Shown: piece by piece, positions 41,273 through 48,963 of the stretch | Layout of the letters: the number at the start of each line of letters is the position of its first letter | How positions within the stretch are numbered: position 1 is the stretch's first letter | Assembly: GCF_003412455.1 (NCBI RefSeq) | Contig: NZ_QTJU01000002.1 | Coordinates: forward strand, 434,001-498,000 | Origin: Deminuibacter soli | GTDB taxonomy: Bacteria; Bacteroidota; Bacteroidia; Chitinophagales; Chitinophagaceae | Length of the DNA: 64,000 nt | Reading direction: 5' to 3' | Notes under the pieces: model-generated | Seen by the model: only the letters and a program-made list of their open reading frames with translations | The model's database searches: none | What the model was told of the DNA's origin: nothing | Made by a program: the position numbers and the translations under genes

Positions 41273-42034
41273 TTAGAATGAAATTACCTTTTTTATGTCT
41301 TTAAAAAATTGTTCTCTTTTACGGGCCGAAACAGGAATGGTCATGCCATTGGATAAAATCACCGCAGCAGACACTCCTTTGAGTATTTTATTGATGTGCT
41401 GAAAATTGATCAGGTAGGATTTATGTATGCGGTAAAAACCTTTATCGAGTAATAAATCTTCAAATTCTTTTAATGAACGCGAAGTCACATAGGTGGTATT
41501 GCCGGGTAATACAATTTTTGAATAGCTGTCCAGCGCTTCAATCAATACAATATTGTTAATGTCTACCACGTCATATCCATCATTTACGTTCACAATAATT
41601 TTGGAGAAATTCTCCTTCATACTGTTTACATGATCTTTGATCAGACTGGTGATTTCGCCGTATTTGTTTTCTTTCGATTTGCGCAGCTTGTCTACCACTT
41701 TAATAATATCCTCTACCTTAATCGGTTTCAGGATATAGTCAAAAGCCGCCATTTTAATGGCTTTCAGCGCATACTCCTGGTGAGCGGTTACAAATATTAC
41801 ATCAAAATCAGGTTTGGGAATGTCTTCCAGCAGCTGCAATGAACTGTAGGGGGGCATTTCAATATCCATGAATATCACATTCACGGGTTTGGTGAGTATG
41901 TTGGTCTTGGCGTCTGTTATATTATCAGCGGTCCATTCGATAATCACGTCTTTGCATTCGTTTTCAAGAATGGTTTTTAACACAAAAATATTGGCTACCT
42001 GATCGTCAACGATGGCTGCTTTAATTGTTTTCAT
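41273..42034 (-). CDS. LytTR-family response regulator
   Basis: 253 residues: receiver domain (about 1-125) with Asp10/Asp11, phospho-acceptor Asp57 (IFMDIEMPPYSS) and Lys in YILKPI, and a C-terminal LytTR DNA-binding domain (about 145-250; YSKIVLPGNTTYVTSRSLKEFEDLL and FYRIHKSYLINFQHI in parts). Such regulators usually pair with LytS-type kinases; none is adjacent. A receiver-only protein is encoded 77 bases upstream on the same strand and a CBS-domain kinase divergently beyond it, so these may exchange phosphate. The MBL hydrolase follows after nine bases. Confidence 0.94.
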   Translation of the reverse strand: MKTIKAAIVDDQVANIFVLKTILENECKDVIIEWTADNITDAKTNILTKPVNVIFMDIEMPPYSSLQLLEDIPKPDFDVIFVTAHQEYALKAIKMAAFDYILKPIKVEDIIKVVDKLRKSKENKYGEITSLIKDHVNSMKENFSKIIVNVNDGYDVVDINNIVLIEALDSYSKIVLPGNTTYVTSRSLKEFEDLLLDKGFYRIHKSYLINFQHINKILKGVSAAVILSNGMTIPVSARKREQFFKDIKKVISF

Positions 42035-42111
42035 AAGGTAACTTGTGTTTGGATCGGTTATGGTTCACTTTAATGGTCAAAAGTTGTGCTCATGAGCAGG
42101 GCTGAAATATG

Positions 42112-42495
42112 TCAGCTGGCATATTGGGTAAATATTTCGTTGGCAATCTGCCTCGTAAGCGGTTTGGTATAGGTATTTCTTACAAAAGGGTATTTGCTGA
42201 ACCGGGCTTTTGTAGTTTCGTGGCAGGAAGAGCTGATCACGAAAATGCTGGGGAACTGTTCGCCGGTTTGTGGAAGCTGTAGAAATGCTTCCAGCAATTC
42301 CCAGCCGTTCATAACCGGCATATCGAGGTCGAGCAGCATAATATCCGGCAACTGTTTTTGTTGCTGCAGGTGCTGCAAGGCTTCTTCACCATTAAAAAAG
42401 GAGAGAATCTGGAAGGGTTGTTGCTCTTGCTGAAGGAGCATTTTGGCGACCATATGGTAGGTTGGGTCGTCATCTACGATAAAAACAAGTTTCAT
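42112..42495 (-). CDS. Single-domain response regulator (receiver only)
   Basis: 127 residues consisting only of a receiver domain: acidic cluster Asp8-Asp10, phospho-acceptor Asp56 in LLDLDMPVMNG, the conserved Ser of VISSS and Lys in TYTKPL. Without an output domain it acts as a CheY-like or phosphorelay intermediate. It is divergent from the small protein-CBS kinase operon starting at 42776, with a 280-base A/T-rich gap between, and lies upstream of the LytTR regulator. A phosphate transfer route from the kinase through this protein is inference from position. Confidence 0.92.
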   Translation of the reverse strand: MKLVFIVDDDPTYHMVAKMLLQQEQQPFQILSFFNGEEALQHLQQQKQLPDIMLLDLDMPVMNGWELLEAFLQLPQTGEQFPSIFVISSSCHETTKARFSKYPFVRNTYTKPLTRQIANEIFTQYAS

Positions 42496-42775
42496 TTGGT
42501 TGCGGAAAGGTTAATAAGCGGTAATAGAATTGTAATTTAGTTGCTTAAATTGCTATCTGGAATATTTTAATAGTAGAAAAAATACATAAGCTCCTTAATT
42601 TCGCACCTGTCTGCTTATGTAATCCTCGCGCAAATATCATCCAATATCCTGAATAACAGCTTAGAACAGCTGTTTAAATGTATTTGAAAACCATTATATA
42701 AACTAATTAAATTTTATATAGCATAATTTTTATTAATATTTATACAGAACGCCGACCCAGCGTTCGCTGTCCGTT
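42496..42775. other. Divergent A/T-rich intergenic region
   Basis: Separates the receiver-only regulator from the small protein-kinase operon. It contains one -7-like TAATTTCG at 42596-42603 (plus strand, far from the start at 42776) and an AACAGCTGTT palindrome near 42664. No heptad or octad repeats and no small gene were seen. Confidence 0.4.
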
Positions 42776-43117
42776 ATGAACGAAAGCGCTATCCGTTACA
42801 CTATTAAAATGAACCTGGAGGAAATCACCCTTCCGCCTTTTGAAGACATCCTGATCCTTGGCCGTAACGGCACACAGGGCAAAACAGGATTGTTTCAGTC
42901 ATTACAAATGCTTTATCCCGGTGCCTACGAAATGGTAGACATCCAGGAGCAGCAGGTGGAAGCCATTTACATCAGCCGCAAAATTATCCGCAAAATCAGC
43001 GTTGAGAAAGTTGTGGCTATTTTAAGAAAAAAAGTATTTGGCCTCATTTCTGAAGGAGAACTGGCTAAATTAGATTTTAAAATCAGTATCTCCTTTACGA
43101 ACATGGATGGGGAGTAA
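42776..43117 (+). CDS. Small conserved-looking protein of unknown function, kinase partner
   Basis: 113 residues, no signal peptide or membrane segment. I do not recognise the family. Visible pieces: LEEITLPPFEDILILGRNGTQGKTG (in parts), a Gln/Glu-rich middle and a C-terminal KLDFKISISF strand. The G-rich stretch does not fit Walker A spacing. It precedes the CBS-domain histidine kinase by nine bases and is surely co-transcribed with it. A role as regulator, adaptor or ligand sensor of the kinase is inference from this pairing only. The start could not be tested by a promoter box; ATG 42776 is the first in frame. Confidence 0.7.
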   Translation: MNESAIRYTIKMNLEEITLPPFEDILILGRNGTQGKTGLFQSLQMLYPGAYEMVDIQEQQVEAIYISRKIIRKISVEKVVAILRKKVFGLISEGELAKLDFKISISFTNMDGE

Positions 43118-43126
43118 GCAATTGGT

Positions 43127-44155
43127 ATGACTATTCAAAAGTTTGTCAGGCACAACTACAAAAGGATTGATGCCTATTCAGGCATTAACCAGGTAAGACA
43201 GGATCTGCTGCAGGGTGAGGTTTTCGCAGTGCAGGACAAAGAGACCATTATTGGTTTGCTTTCCTGGTACGACATTGCGGCGAAGCCTTATAACCTTGTG
43301 ATCGACTGCATCAGCAGAAAACCACCGGTGTTTACACATCAATCGGTGGAAGAAGTATTTAATTTAATGCAGCAACACAATGCCGAAGCTTTGCTGGTGT
43401 ACCAGCAGCAAACATGTGTTGGCATGATTTACAAAAAAGACCTTACTGCGCACTTCCGCTATGCACTGCTTGAGCAGGCAGAAATTACCAAAACCATTGT
43501 ACACGATATCCGCAACTACATCAGCAATATCAGCAGCATCACCGAAATAGTTACCAAACAGCAGCGCAAAAAAGAAACAGCTGAATTGCTCTCTTATGCA
43601 GCAGCAGCCTGCCATTCATCACTTGAATTATTACAGGAATTATTGTTTCTCGACCAGCTGGAGCAATACGATGAAAACCGGCAGCGCCAGCCGGTAAATG
43701 TGCATACACTGCTGCAGGAATGCGTGCATACCGTAACCGCATCTGCCACACAAAAACAGATCACCATCAATTATGTCGCCACCAAACTGGAGTGGCATGT
43801 GCTTGGTGATACTGCTTCTTTGAAACGTGCCTTCTTAAATATACTCAACAATGCAGTTAAATTCACCCGCGTAAAAGGACAGATCACGGTGACTGCATCG
43901 GCAAAAAAGAACCAGCACATCATCGTGTCTGTAAAAGACAATGGCATCGGTATTCCGCCCAACATGAAAGACCGCATCTTCGATAAATTCACCCGCGTAA
44001 AACGCAAGGGCACACTGGGCGAAGAATCAACAGGTCTCGGCATGTACATCACCCGCCAGATTGTAGAAATGTACGCCGGCAACATCCGCGTAGAAAGCGT
44101 CGAAAACCGCGGCTCCGTATTCCTCGTAGAATTCCCCCTGTTACCAACAGCATAA
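43127..44155 (+). CDS. Cytosolic sensor histidine kinase with N-terminal CBS pair
   Basis: 342 residues, no membrane helix. Two CBS motifs occupy about residues 8-110 (GINQVRQDLLQGEVFAVQD and VEEVFNLMQQHNAEALLVYQQQTCVGMIYKKDL in parts); CBS pairs usually bind adenine nucleotides. The dimerisation helix carries the phospho-acceptor His126 in TIVHDIRNYISN. The HATPase domain (about 220-340) has N box NILNNAVKFTR, G1 DNGIGIP, F box and G2 STGLGMYI. It therefore looks like a soluble kinase sensing energy state or another nucleotide. No response regulator follows, but two orphan regulators are divergent upstream. Confidence 0.93.
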   Translation: MTIQKFVRHNYKRIDAYSGINQVRQDLLQGEVFAVQDKETIIGLLSWYDIAAKPYNLVIDCISRKPPVFTHQSVEEVFNLMQQHNAEALLVYQQQTCVGMIYKKDLTAHFRYALLEQAEITKTIVHDIRNYISNISSITEIVTKQQRKKETAELLSYAAAACHSSLELLQELLFLDQLEQYDENRQRQPVNVHTLLQECVHTVTASATQKQITINYVATKLEWHVLGDTASLKRAFLNILNNAVKFTRVKGQITVTASAKKNQHIIVSVKDNGIGIPPNMKDRIFDKFTRVKRKGTLGEESTGLGMYITRQIVEMYAGNIRVESVENRGSVFLVEFPLLPTA

Positions 44156-44170
44156 ATCCACGCTCCCCCA

Positions 44171-44370
44171 TATGCCGTTGCCTGGTATCCTCATCAGCAA
44201 CAAATCTTCGCTCCAATCCATCCGCCGTTGCCTGGTGCCCTCACCAGCAACAAATCTTCGCTCCGATCCATCCGCCGTTGCCTGGTGCCCTCACCAGCAA
44301 CAAATCTTCGCTCCGATCCATCCGCCGTTGCCTGGTGTCCTCACCAGCAACAAATCTTCGCTTCGATCCA
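44171..44370 (+). repeat. Four tandem copies of an exact 50-bp unit, each able to form a hairpin
   Basis: Units start at 44171, 44221, 44271 and 44321. Copies 2 and 3 are identical; copy 1 has several and copy 4 two substitutions. Within each unit GTTGC-C-TGGTG can pair with CACCA-GCAAC across a short loop, with one bulged base; the changes in copy 1 keep the pairing through a G-T pair. The open reading frames crossing the array simply repeat the unit and are not genes. Confidence 0.92.
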
Positions 44371-44396
44371 TTCACTATTGACTATTCACTATTCAC
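44371..44396 (-). repeat. 7-bp-period array, GTGAATA type, minus strand
   Basis: Read on the minus strand: GTGAATA, GTGAATA, GTCAATA, GTGAA. The same word order as at 36695 and 39320, in opposite orientation, abutting the 50-bp array. Confidence 0.88.
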
Positions 44397-44452
44397 CCAT
44401 GATCCCCCCAACCTATCATCGTGCCTCTGCGCATAAACTATCCTGACAATTC

Positions 44453-44486
44453 AACCATCAAACTTTAAACCTTCAAACCTTCAAAC
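44453..44486 (+). repeat. Mixed 7/8-bp-period array, AAACTTC type
   Basis: Words AACCATC, AAACTTT, AAACCTTC, AAACCTTC, AAAC. Ends ten bases before the NamZ stop codon. Confidence 0.75.
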
Positions 44487-44495
44487 AATCCCTCC

Positions 44496-45728
44496 TCACT
44501 CAAAATCCTGATACAACAAATACTTCTTCCTGATCTTCCTGAACGCAGTTAACCCCGGCTGCCAGCTGGCTTTTATTTCAGCGGCAGTTTTGTTTTGTAC
44601 CAGTTGCTGCATCAGGATATTGTTGCCGGCAAGTTTGTTGAAAAAGTACGTGCCTGTTTTGGGACGGATGAAAAAGCTGTCCTTCTGCGGAAACAGTCTG
44701 TATGCTTCAATCAGCCATTTTAATTGAATCTGGTTATTCACCTCCTGCAATACCTGTTGCGGCGAGCCATACAAATTCCAGCCATAGTTCACCTTATTGT
44801 AATTTTTGGAAGCAACAGCGCCCGGCCTGCTGGTTGGGGTAAACCGGTAAAGCGTATTGGGCAAGCTCGGGTGACCAAAAACAGCAAACGGATGGTCTGT
44901 TCCGCGTCCTTCGCTAAGCACAGTACCTTCAAAAAAACAGGTAGAAGGGTAGAGGTAAATAGAAGCCATATCCGGCAGGTTGGGTGAGGGTTTCACCGGC
45001 AGTGCATAATGACTTTTATGGGTGTAATTGCGGCAACGGATTATTTTAAGCGACCAGTGCTCGCCTGCTGCAGGCAATACCTTCAGCCATTGTTCGCCCA
45101 GTAACATACGTGCATATTCACCGATGGTCATGCCATACACAATAGGGATAGGCTGCATGCCTACATGACTTTTGAAAGCAGTGTCAAGAACAGGCCCGTC
45201 AACATAAAAGCCATTGGGGTTGGGTCTGTCGAGCACAATCAGGGGTTTGTGTGCGGCAATGGCGCCTTCCATATAATCCTGCAGTGAGGAAATATAAGTG
45301 TAGAAACGAACACCCACATCCTGCAGGTCAAACACCATCACATCCACATCTGCAAGATCGTTTGCATCAGGCACTGTTTTTTTTCCGTAAAGGGAAACTA
45401 CGGGAACACCGGTGGCAGCATCTACATAACTGTCCACTTTTGCACCGGCATCGGCTTCACCGCGAAACCCGTGTTCGGGCCCGAAAATCTTGGTGATACG
45501 GATGCCCAGCCGCTGCAGGGTATCTACAAGATGCCTGTGCCCTACCATCGAGGTTGGGTTGGCAAAAATGCCTACCCGCTTGTTTTTAAGCAGGGGCAGG
45601 TACTGGTTAAGCTGGTAAGCACCCGGTTCTATGGCAGTATTTTTGTTCGCAGTACTGCTGGAACGTTGCTGTGCAAACCCGGGAAATAATAACAATAAAA
45701 GGAAGGATAATAGACAAAGCTGTTTCAT
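44496..45728 (-). CDS. DUF1343 protein, NamZ-type exo-beta-N-acetylmuramidase
   Basis: 410 residues: signal peptide (about 1-19, ending GFAQ) and one DUF1343 domain. Conserved segments: [50 protein letters not shown] (in parts), VLDRPNPNG and YGMTIGEYA. Characterised members (NamZ of Bacillus and Tannerella) remove N-acetylmuramic acid from the non-reducing end of peptidoglycan fragments; the Glu of PEHG is thought to be important. So the protein probably acts in the periplasm in cell-wall recycling. No MurNAc kinase or permease is adjacent. A distant repeat-rich gap separates it from the kinase gene. Confidence 0.9.
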   Translation of the reverse strand: MKQLCLLSFLLLLLFPGFAQQRSSSTANKNTAIEPGAYQLNQYLPLLKNKRVGIFANPTSMVGHRHLVDTLQRLGIRITKIFGPEHGFRGEADAGAKVDSYVDAATGVPVVSLYGKKTVPDANDLADVDVMVFDLQDVGVRFYTYISSLQDYMEGAIAAHKPLIVLDRPNPNGFYVDGPVLDTAFKSHVGMQPIPIVYGMTIGEYARMLLGEQWLKVLPAAGEHWSLKIIRCRNYTHKSHYALPVKPSPNLPDMASIYLYPSTCFFEGTVLSEGRGTDHPFAVFGHPSLPNTLYRFTPTSRPGAVASKNYNKVNYGWNLYGSPQQVLQEVNNQIQLKWLIEAYRLFPQKDSFFIRPKTGTYFFNKLAGNNILMQQLVQNKTAAEIKASWQPGLTAFRKIRKKYLLYQDFE

Positions 45729-45768
45729 ACACCGTTAAAAATGAGGGTGGTAAATTAATTAAAAATAC

Positions 45769-45798
45769 TTGCCTTTTCCTAATTAACAGCGTACTTTG
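45769..45798 (+). promoter_or_regulatory. Promoter of FKBP gene (-33 TTG, -7 short variant)
   Basis: TTG at 45769-45771, 20 bases, TACTTTG at 45792-45798. The -7 box has one base between TA and TTTG. The ATG at 45833 lies 34 bases further. Confidence 0.5.
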
Positions 45799-45832
45799 CC
45801 GGCGGCATTTATTTAATATCAAAACATGCAAT

Positions 45833-46291
45833 ATGCAAGAAGTGAAAAAAGGTGATACTGTAAAGGTTCACTATCATGGAAAACTGACCGATGGTACCAC
45901 ATTTGACAGCAGCGAAGGACGTGAGCCACTTGAGTTTGAAGTAGGCGGCGGAATGGTGATCAGTGGTTTTGACAATGGCCTGCTGGGTATGGTCGTTGGT
46001 GAAAAGAAAACCCTGCATATTCCTGCTCATGAAGCATACGGCCCTAAACGTGAAGACCTGGTGATGGAATTTCCGATAGACCGTTTTCCTCCTGATGTTA
46101 CACCCGAAGTTGGTATGGTACTTAGCATGAGCGATGGCCAGGGCCAGCAGCTGCCGGTTACCATCACAGAAGTTAAACCAGATGCGGTAGTGCTCGATGC
46201 CAATCCTCCGCTGGCTGGTAAAGACCTCGTGTTCGATATTGAACTGGTTGAAATTGCAGGCAGCAAACCGCTGATCATTTTACCTGATTAA
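45833..46291 (+). CDS. SlyD-like FKBP-type peptidyl-prolyl isomerase
   Basis: 152 residues, cytosolic. The FKBP catalytic part is split as in Sly[24 protein letters not shown] (in parts, about 5-28), then [11 protein letters not shown] and [11 protein letters not shown], with the inserted-flap chaperone domain (about 65-125; [10 protein letters not shown] to [10 protein letters not shown]). SlyD proteins isomerise prolyl bonds and bind unfolded chains. The His-rich metal-binding tail of E. coli SlyD is absent; the protein ends LIILPD. Start 45833 (MQEVKKGD) is set by the family N-terminus and the promoter; the frame is open back to 45671. A terminator follows. Confidence 0.94.
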   Translation: MQEVKKGDTVKVHYHGKLTDGTTFDSSEGREPLEFEVGGGMVISGFDNGLLGMVVGEKKTLHIPAHEAYGPKREDLVMEFPIDRFPPDVTPEVGMVLSMSDGQGQQLPVTITEVKPDAVVLDANPPLAGKDLVFDIELVEIAGSKPLIILPD

Positions 46292-46311
46292 GCTGCGTTG
46301 TCTTCTACCAT

Positions 46312-46346
46312 AAAAAGGGCTGCATTTACCAATGCAGCTCTTTTGT
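46312..46346 (+). terminator. Rho-independent terminator after FKBP gene
   Basis: GCTGCATT at 46319-46326 pairs with AATGCAGC at 46331-46338 (perfect 8 bp, extended by the A/T flanks), then TCTTTTGTTTT. Confidence 0.88.
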
Positions 46347-46436
46347 TTTATGCCTTTCGCAACCAGTCATATATGCGCCTAGTTATCATGTATTTAATTT
46401 TTTCAGCAAAGGCAATTTTTTGTCTTCCGGCAAGTC

Positions 46437-46471
46437 AACTTTAAACTTCAAACGTTAAACGTTAAACCATT
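46437..46471 (+). repeat. 7-bp-period array, AACTTTA type
   Basis: Words AACTTTA, AACTTCA, AACGTTA, AACGTTA, AACCATT. The first three words repeat those at 18070-18090 exactly. Ends 12 bases before the pepT -7 box. Confidence 0.88.
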
Positions 46472-46483
46472 GTCACCACTCAC

Positions 46484-46491
46484 TATCTTTG
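46484..46491 (+). promoter_or_regulatory. -7 box four bases before pepT ATG
   Basis: TATCTTTG is a perfect TAnnTTTG. Four bases (ATGC) separate it from the ATG at 46496, so the mRNA should start at or within a base or two of the start codon. Confidence 0.55.
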
Positions 46492-46495
46492 ATGC

Positions 46496-47740
46496 ATGAT
46501 ACAACAATACACCGTAGCAGAACGATTTATGCGGTACGTGCAGATAGATACCCAAAGCGATCCGCAAAGCAATACACAACCCTCAACCGAAAAGCAGAAA
46601 GACCTGAGCAGGTTGCTGGTACAGGAACTGCTGGATATGGGTATCAGCGATGCCCATCTTGATGCGTATGGGTATGTATACGCAACCGTGCCTGCCACCT
46701 CATCCAAACAGGTGCCGGTGGTTTGTTTCTGCAGCCATGTAGATACGGCGCCTGATTGCAGCGGCAGCGGTGTAAAACCTATACTGCACAAGCATTTTGA
46801 TGGTAGTGATATTGTTTTGCCTGATGATCCTGCACAAGTGATTTCCATAAAAGAACATCCTTACCTGGCACAGCGCATAGGCGATGATATCATCACTGCA
46901 TCAGGCACAACCCTGCTGGGTGCAGATGATAAAGCCGGGGTGGCCATTATCATGGATCTGGCTTACCAGTTAATGCAACAGCCGCAGATAAAACATGGCG
47001 CCATACGCATTCTCTTTACACCTGATGAAGAAATAGGCAGGGGAGTAGATAAGGTAGATATGGCCAAACTCGGTGCCTATGCAGGTTATACACTGGATGG
47101 TGGTCCGCGCGGTTATTTTACCGATGAGAATTTCAGTGCAGACGGGGCAACCATTGTGATCAATGGCATCAGTGCCCACCCGGGTTATGCAAAGGGCGCC
47201 CTGGTGAATGCTATGAAAGTGGCAGGCACGCTGTTAGACTTGCTGCCTAAACATGCGTTCTCTCCCGAAACAACCGGCGGCAGGGAAGGGTTTGTACATC
47301 CTGTGCATGTGGAAGGTGTGGCAGAGAAAGTGACCCTGCAGTTTATTGTACGCGATTTTGAAGAAGCGAAGCTAAAAGAACATGAAGCCAGGCTGGAAGC
47401 AATTGCCAAAGAAGCAGTAGCACAGTACCCGGGCGCAACGTATACTTTCACGGTAAAGGAACAATACCGTAACATGAAAGAAAAACTGGTAAATTACCCG
47501 GCTGTTGCAGCATATGTGCAGCTTGCCATGCAGCGCGCAGGTATTGCGTTTGAAAAACACAGTGCACGCGGCGGAACTGATGGTGCACGTTTGTCATTTA
47601 TGGGATTGCCCTGCCCGGATATTTTTACCGGTGAAATGGCGTTTCACGGCAAACACGAATATGTAAGTGTGCAGGATATGCAGAAATCGGTAGACACTTT
47701 AATAGAACTGGTGCAGGTTTGGGAAGAAAAAGCAGTATAA
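46496..47740 (+). CDS. pepT: Peptidase T (tripeptide aminopeptidase)
   Basis: 414 residues, M20 family di-zinc aminopeptidase that removes the N-terminal residue of tripeptides. Zinc and catalytic motifs: CFCSHVDTAPD (His and catalytic Asp), LGADDKAG (bridging Asp), FTPDEEIGRG (general-base Glu pair), LDGGPRGYF (Asp) and FHGKHEYVS (His). The inserted dimerisation domain spans about residues 210-320. Length equals that of known PepT. Start 46496 (MIQQYTVAERF) fits the family and lies four bases after a perfect -7 box, suggesting a leaderless message. Cytosolic. Confidence 0.97.
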   Translation: MIQQYTVAERFMRYVQIDTQSDPQSNTQPSTEKQKDLSRLLVQELLDMGISDAHLDAYGYVYATVPATSSKQVPVVCFCSHVDTAPDCSGSGVKPILHKHFDGSDIVLPDDPAQVISIKEHPYLAQRIGDDIITASGTTLLGADDKAGVAIIMDLAYQLMQQPQIKHGAIRILFTPDEEIGRGVDKVDMAKLGAYAGYTLDGGPRGYFTDENFSADGATIVINGISAHPGYAKGALVNAMKVAGTLLDLLPKHAFSPETTGGREGFVHPVHVEGVAEKVTLQFIVRDFEEAKLKEHEARLEAIAKEAVAQYPGATYTFTVKEQYRNMKEKLVNYPAVAAYVQLAMQRAGIAFEKHSARGGTDGARLSFMGLPCPDIFTGEMAFHGKHEYVSVQDMQKSVDTLIELVQVWEEKAV

Positions 47741-47749
47741 CCCGGGCGG

Positions 47750-47878
47750 CTAACGCTTGATAAATACCTGTAATACCAGTATCGTCAAAATCATCGATAA
47801 TACAATCCAGTCAACAGCTACGGCGCTCAGTCGTGGCTGTTTGCGTTTAATGGTTTCTGTGGTGTGCGTGTTGCTCAT
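47750..47878 (-). CDS. Small 42-residue membrane protein
   Basis: Reading the minus strand from ATG 47878 to TAG 47750 gives 42 residues: a polar, basic N-terminus (MSNTHTTETIKRKQPRLS) and one hydrophobic helix (about residues 19-40, VAVDWIVLSMILTILVLQVF in two parts) ending in KR. I do not recognise it. The case for a real gene is its promoter: minus-strand TTTG at 47935-47938, 20 bases, then TATATTTG at 47907-47914, followed by a leader of about 25 bases. The topology would be N-in by the positive-inside rule, although the C-terminal KR weakens that. Divergent from the SPFH gene, with which it may act; inference only. Confidence 0.6.
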   Translation of the reverse strand: MSNTHTTETIKRKQPRLSAVAVDWIVLSMILTILVLQVFIKR

Positions 47879-47906
47879 AATTTTAATACTCTACTAATTT
47901 GGTAGA

Positions 47907-47971
47907 CAAATATAAACACCGGCCCGCCATCTGCCAAATAATTTGGCGGCCATTCTTATATTTTAATTTCG
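47907..47971. promoter_or_regulatory. Bidirectional promoter with palindromic shared -33 region
   Basis: GCCAAATAATTTGGC, a perfect palindrome at 47933-47947, supplies TTTG on each strand. Minus: TTTG, 20 bases, TATATTTG (small membrane protein). Plus: TTTG at 47942-47945, 18 bases, TAATTTCG at 47964-47971 (SPFH gene). The two -33 elements share the palindrome, so the two promoters could compete or share a regulator. Confidence 0.6.
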
Positions 47972-48014
47972 GAGATCTGCTGATGTTTCTTACTTTACTG
48001 AAAAATAGAACCTT

Positions 48015-48950
48015 ATGCCTTTTTTAATTAGCTATGGATGGCTGCTGCTGCTGATATTAATTGTCTTCAGCGGACTGGTCACTGTTAATCAGGGAAACAT
48101 CGCGGTTATTATCATGTTCGGAAAATACCGCCGTATACTGCGGCCCGGGCTCAATTTCAAATTGCCGTTTATTGAGCAGATCTATAAAAAAATAAGCATC
48201 CAGAACCGTTCTGTTGAGCTGGAGTTCCAGGCTGTTACGTACGACCAGGCCAATGTATATTTCAAAAGCATGCTGCTGTATGCCGTAATGAATGCAGATG
48301 AAGAAACCATCAAAAAGGTGGCGTTTAAATTCATCAGCGATAAAGATCTGATGCAGGCACTGGTACGTACCATTGAAGGGAATATCCGCTCTTATGTAGC
48401 CACCAAACGCCAGGCAGAGATACTGGCCCTGCGCAGGGAAATTGTTGAATCGGTTAAATCGGAAGTAGATCATGTGCTGGAAGACTGGGGGTATCACCTG
48501 CTGGATTTGCAGATCAATGATATTACGTTTGACAAGGCTGTAATGGACAGCATGAGCAAAGTGGTGGCCAGTAACAACCTGAAAGCTGCCGCTGAAAACG
48601 AAGGCCAGGCCCTGCTGATCACCAAAACCAAGTCTGCCGAAGCAGAAGGTAATGCCATTAAAATTGCGGCTGAGGCCGAAAGGGAAGCAGCCCGTTTACG
48701 CGGTCAGGGTGTGGCGCTGTTCAGGGAAGAAGTGGCACGTGGTATGAGCCAGGCCGCCGAACAAATGAAACAGGCCAATCTTGATACCAATGTAATTTTA
48801 TTCAGCATGTGGACGGAAGCCATTAAAAACTTCGCAGAAGTAAGCAAGGGCAATATTATCTTCCTCGATGGCAGCCCGGAAGGCATGGAAAACAACATGC
48901 GTCAGATTGTTGCCATGACCAAACTGCACATGGATAATAAACCGCAATAA
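48015..48950 (+). CDS. SPFH-domain membrane protein (stomatin/prohibitin-like)
   Basis: 311 residues. One N-terminal hydrophobic helix (about 4-24) anchors the protein; the SPFH/Band-7 domain follows (about 25-200; GNIAVIIMFGKYRRILRPGLNFKLPF in parts, then VRTIEGNIRSYVATKR). A long Ala/Glu-rich coiled coil (about 195-260) and a C-terminal segment complete the stomatin layout. SPFH proteins form large membrane rings or microdomains, often with NfeD or proteases; no NfeD gene is adjacent. Transcribed from the bidirectional promoter shared with the small membrane protein, which suggests a possible partner. Confidence 0.92.
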   Translation: MPFLISYGWLLLLILIVFSGLVTVNQGNIAVIIMFGKYRRILRPGLNFKLPFIEQIYKKISIQNRSVELEFQAVTYDQANVYFKSMLLYAVMNADEETIKKVAFKFISDKDLMQALVRTIEGNIRSYVATKRQAEILALRREIVESVKSEVDHVLEDWGYHLLDLQINDITFDKAVMDSMSKVVASNNLKAAAENEGQALLITKTKSAEAEGNAIKIAAEAEREAARLRGQGVALFREEVARGMSQAAEQMKQANLDTNVILFSMWTEAIKNFAEVSKGNIIFLDGSPEGMENNMRQIVAMTKLHMDNKPQ

Positions 48951-48963
48951 TGCCGGTAAAACC

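Noticed and set aside
42860-42900. Walker A ATP-binding loop in the 113-residue kinase partner
   Set aside because: The stretch GRNGTQGKT has the wrong spacing (five residues between the Gly and GK) and no Walker B follows.
44172-44446. Overlapping reading frames across the 50-bp array
   Set aside because: Their translations are frame-shifted versions of one another produced by the repeat unit, without promoter or conserved domain.
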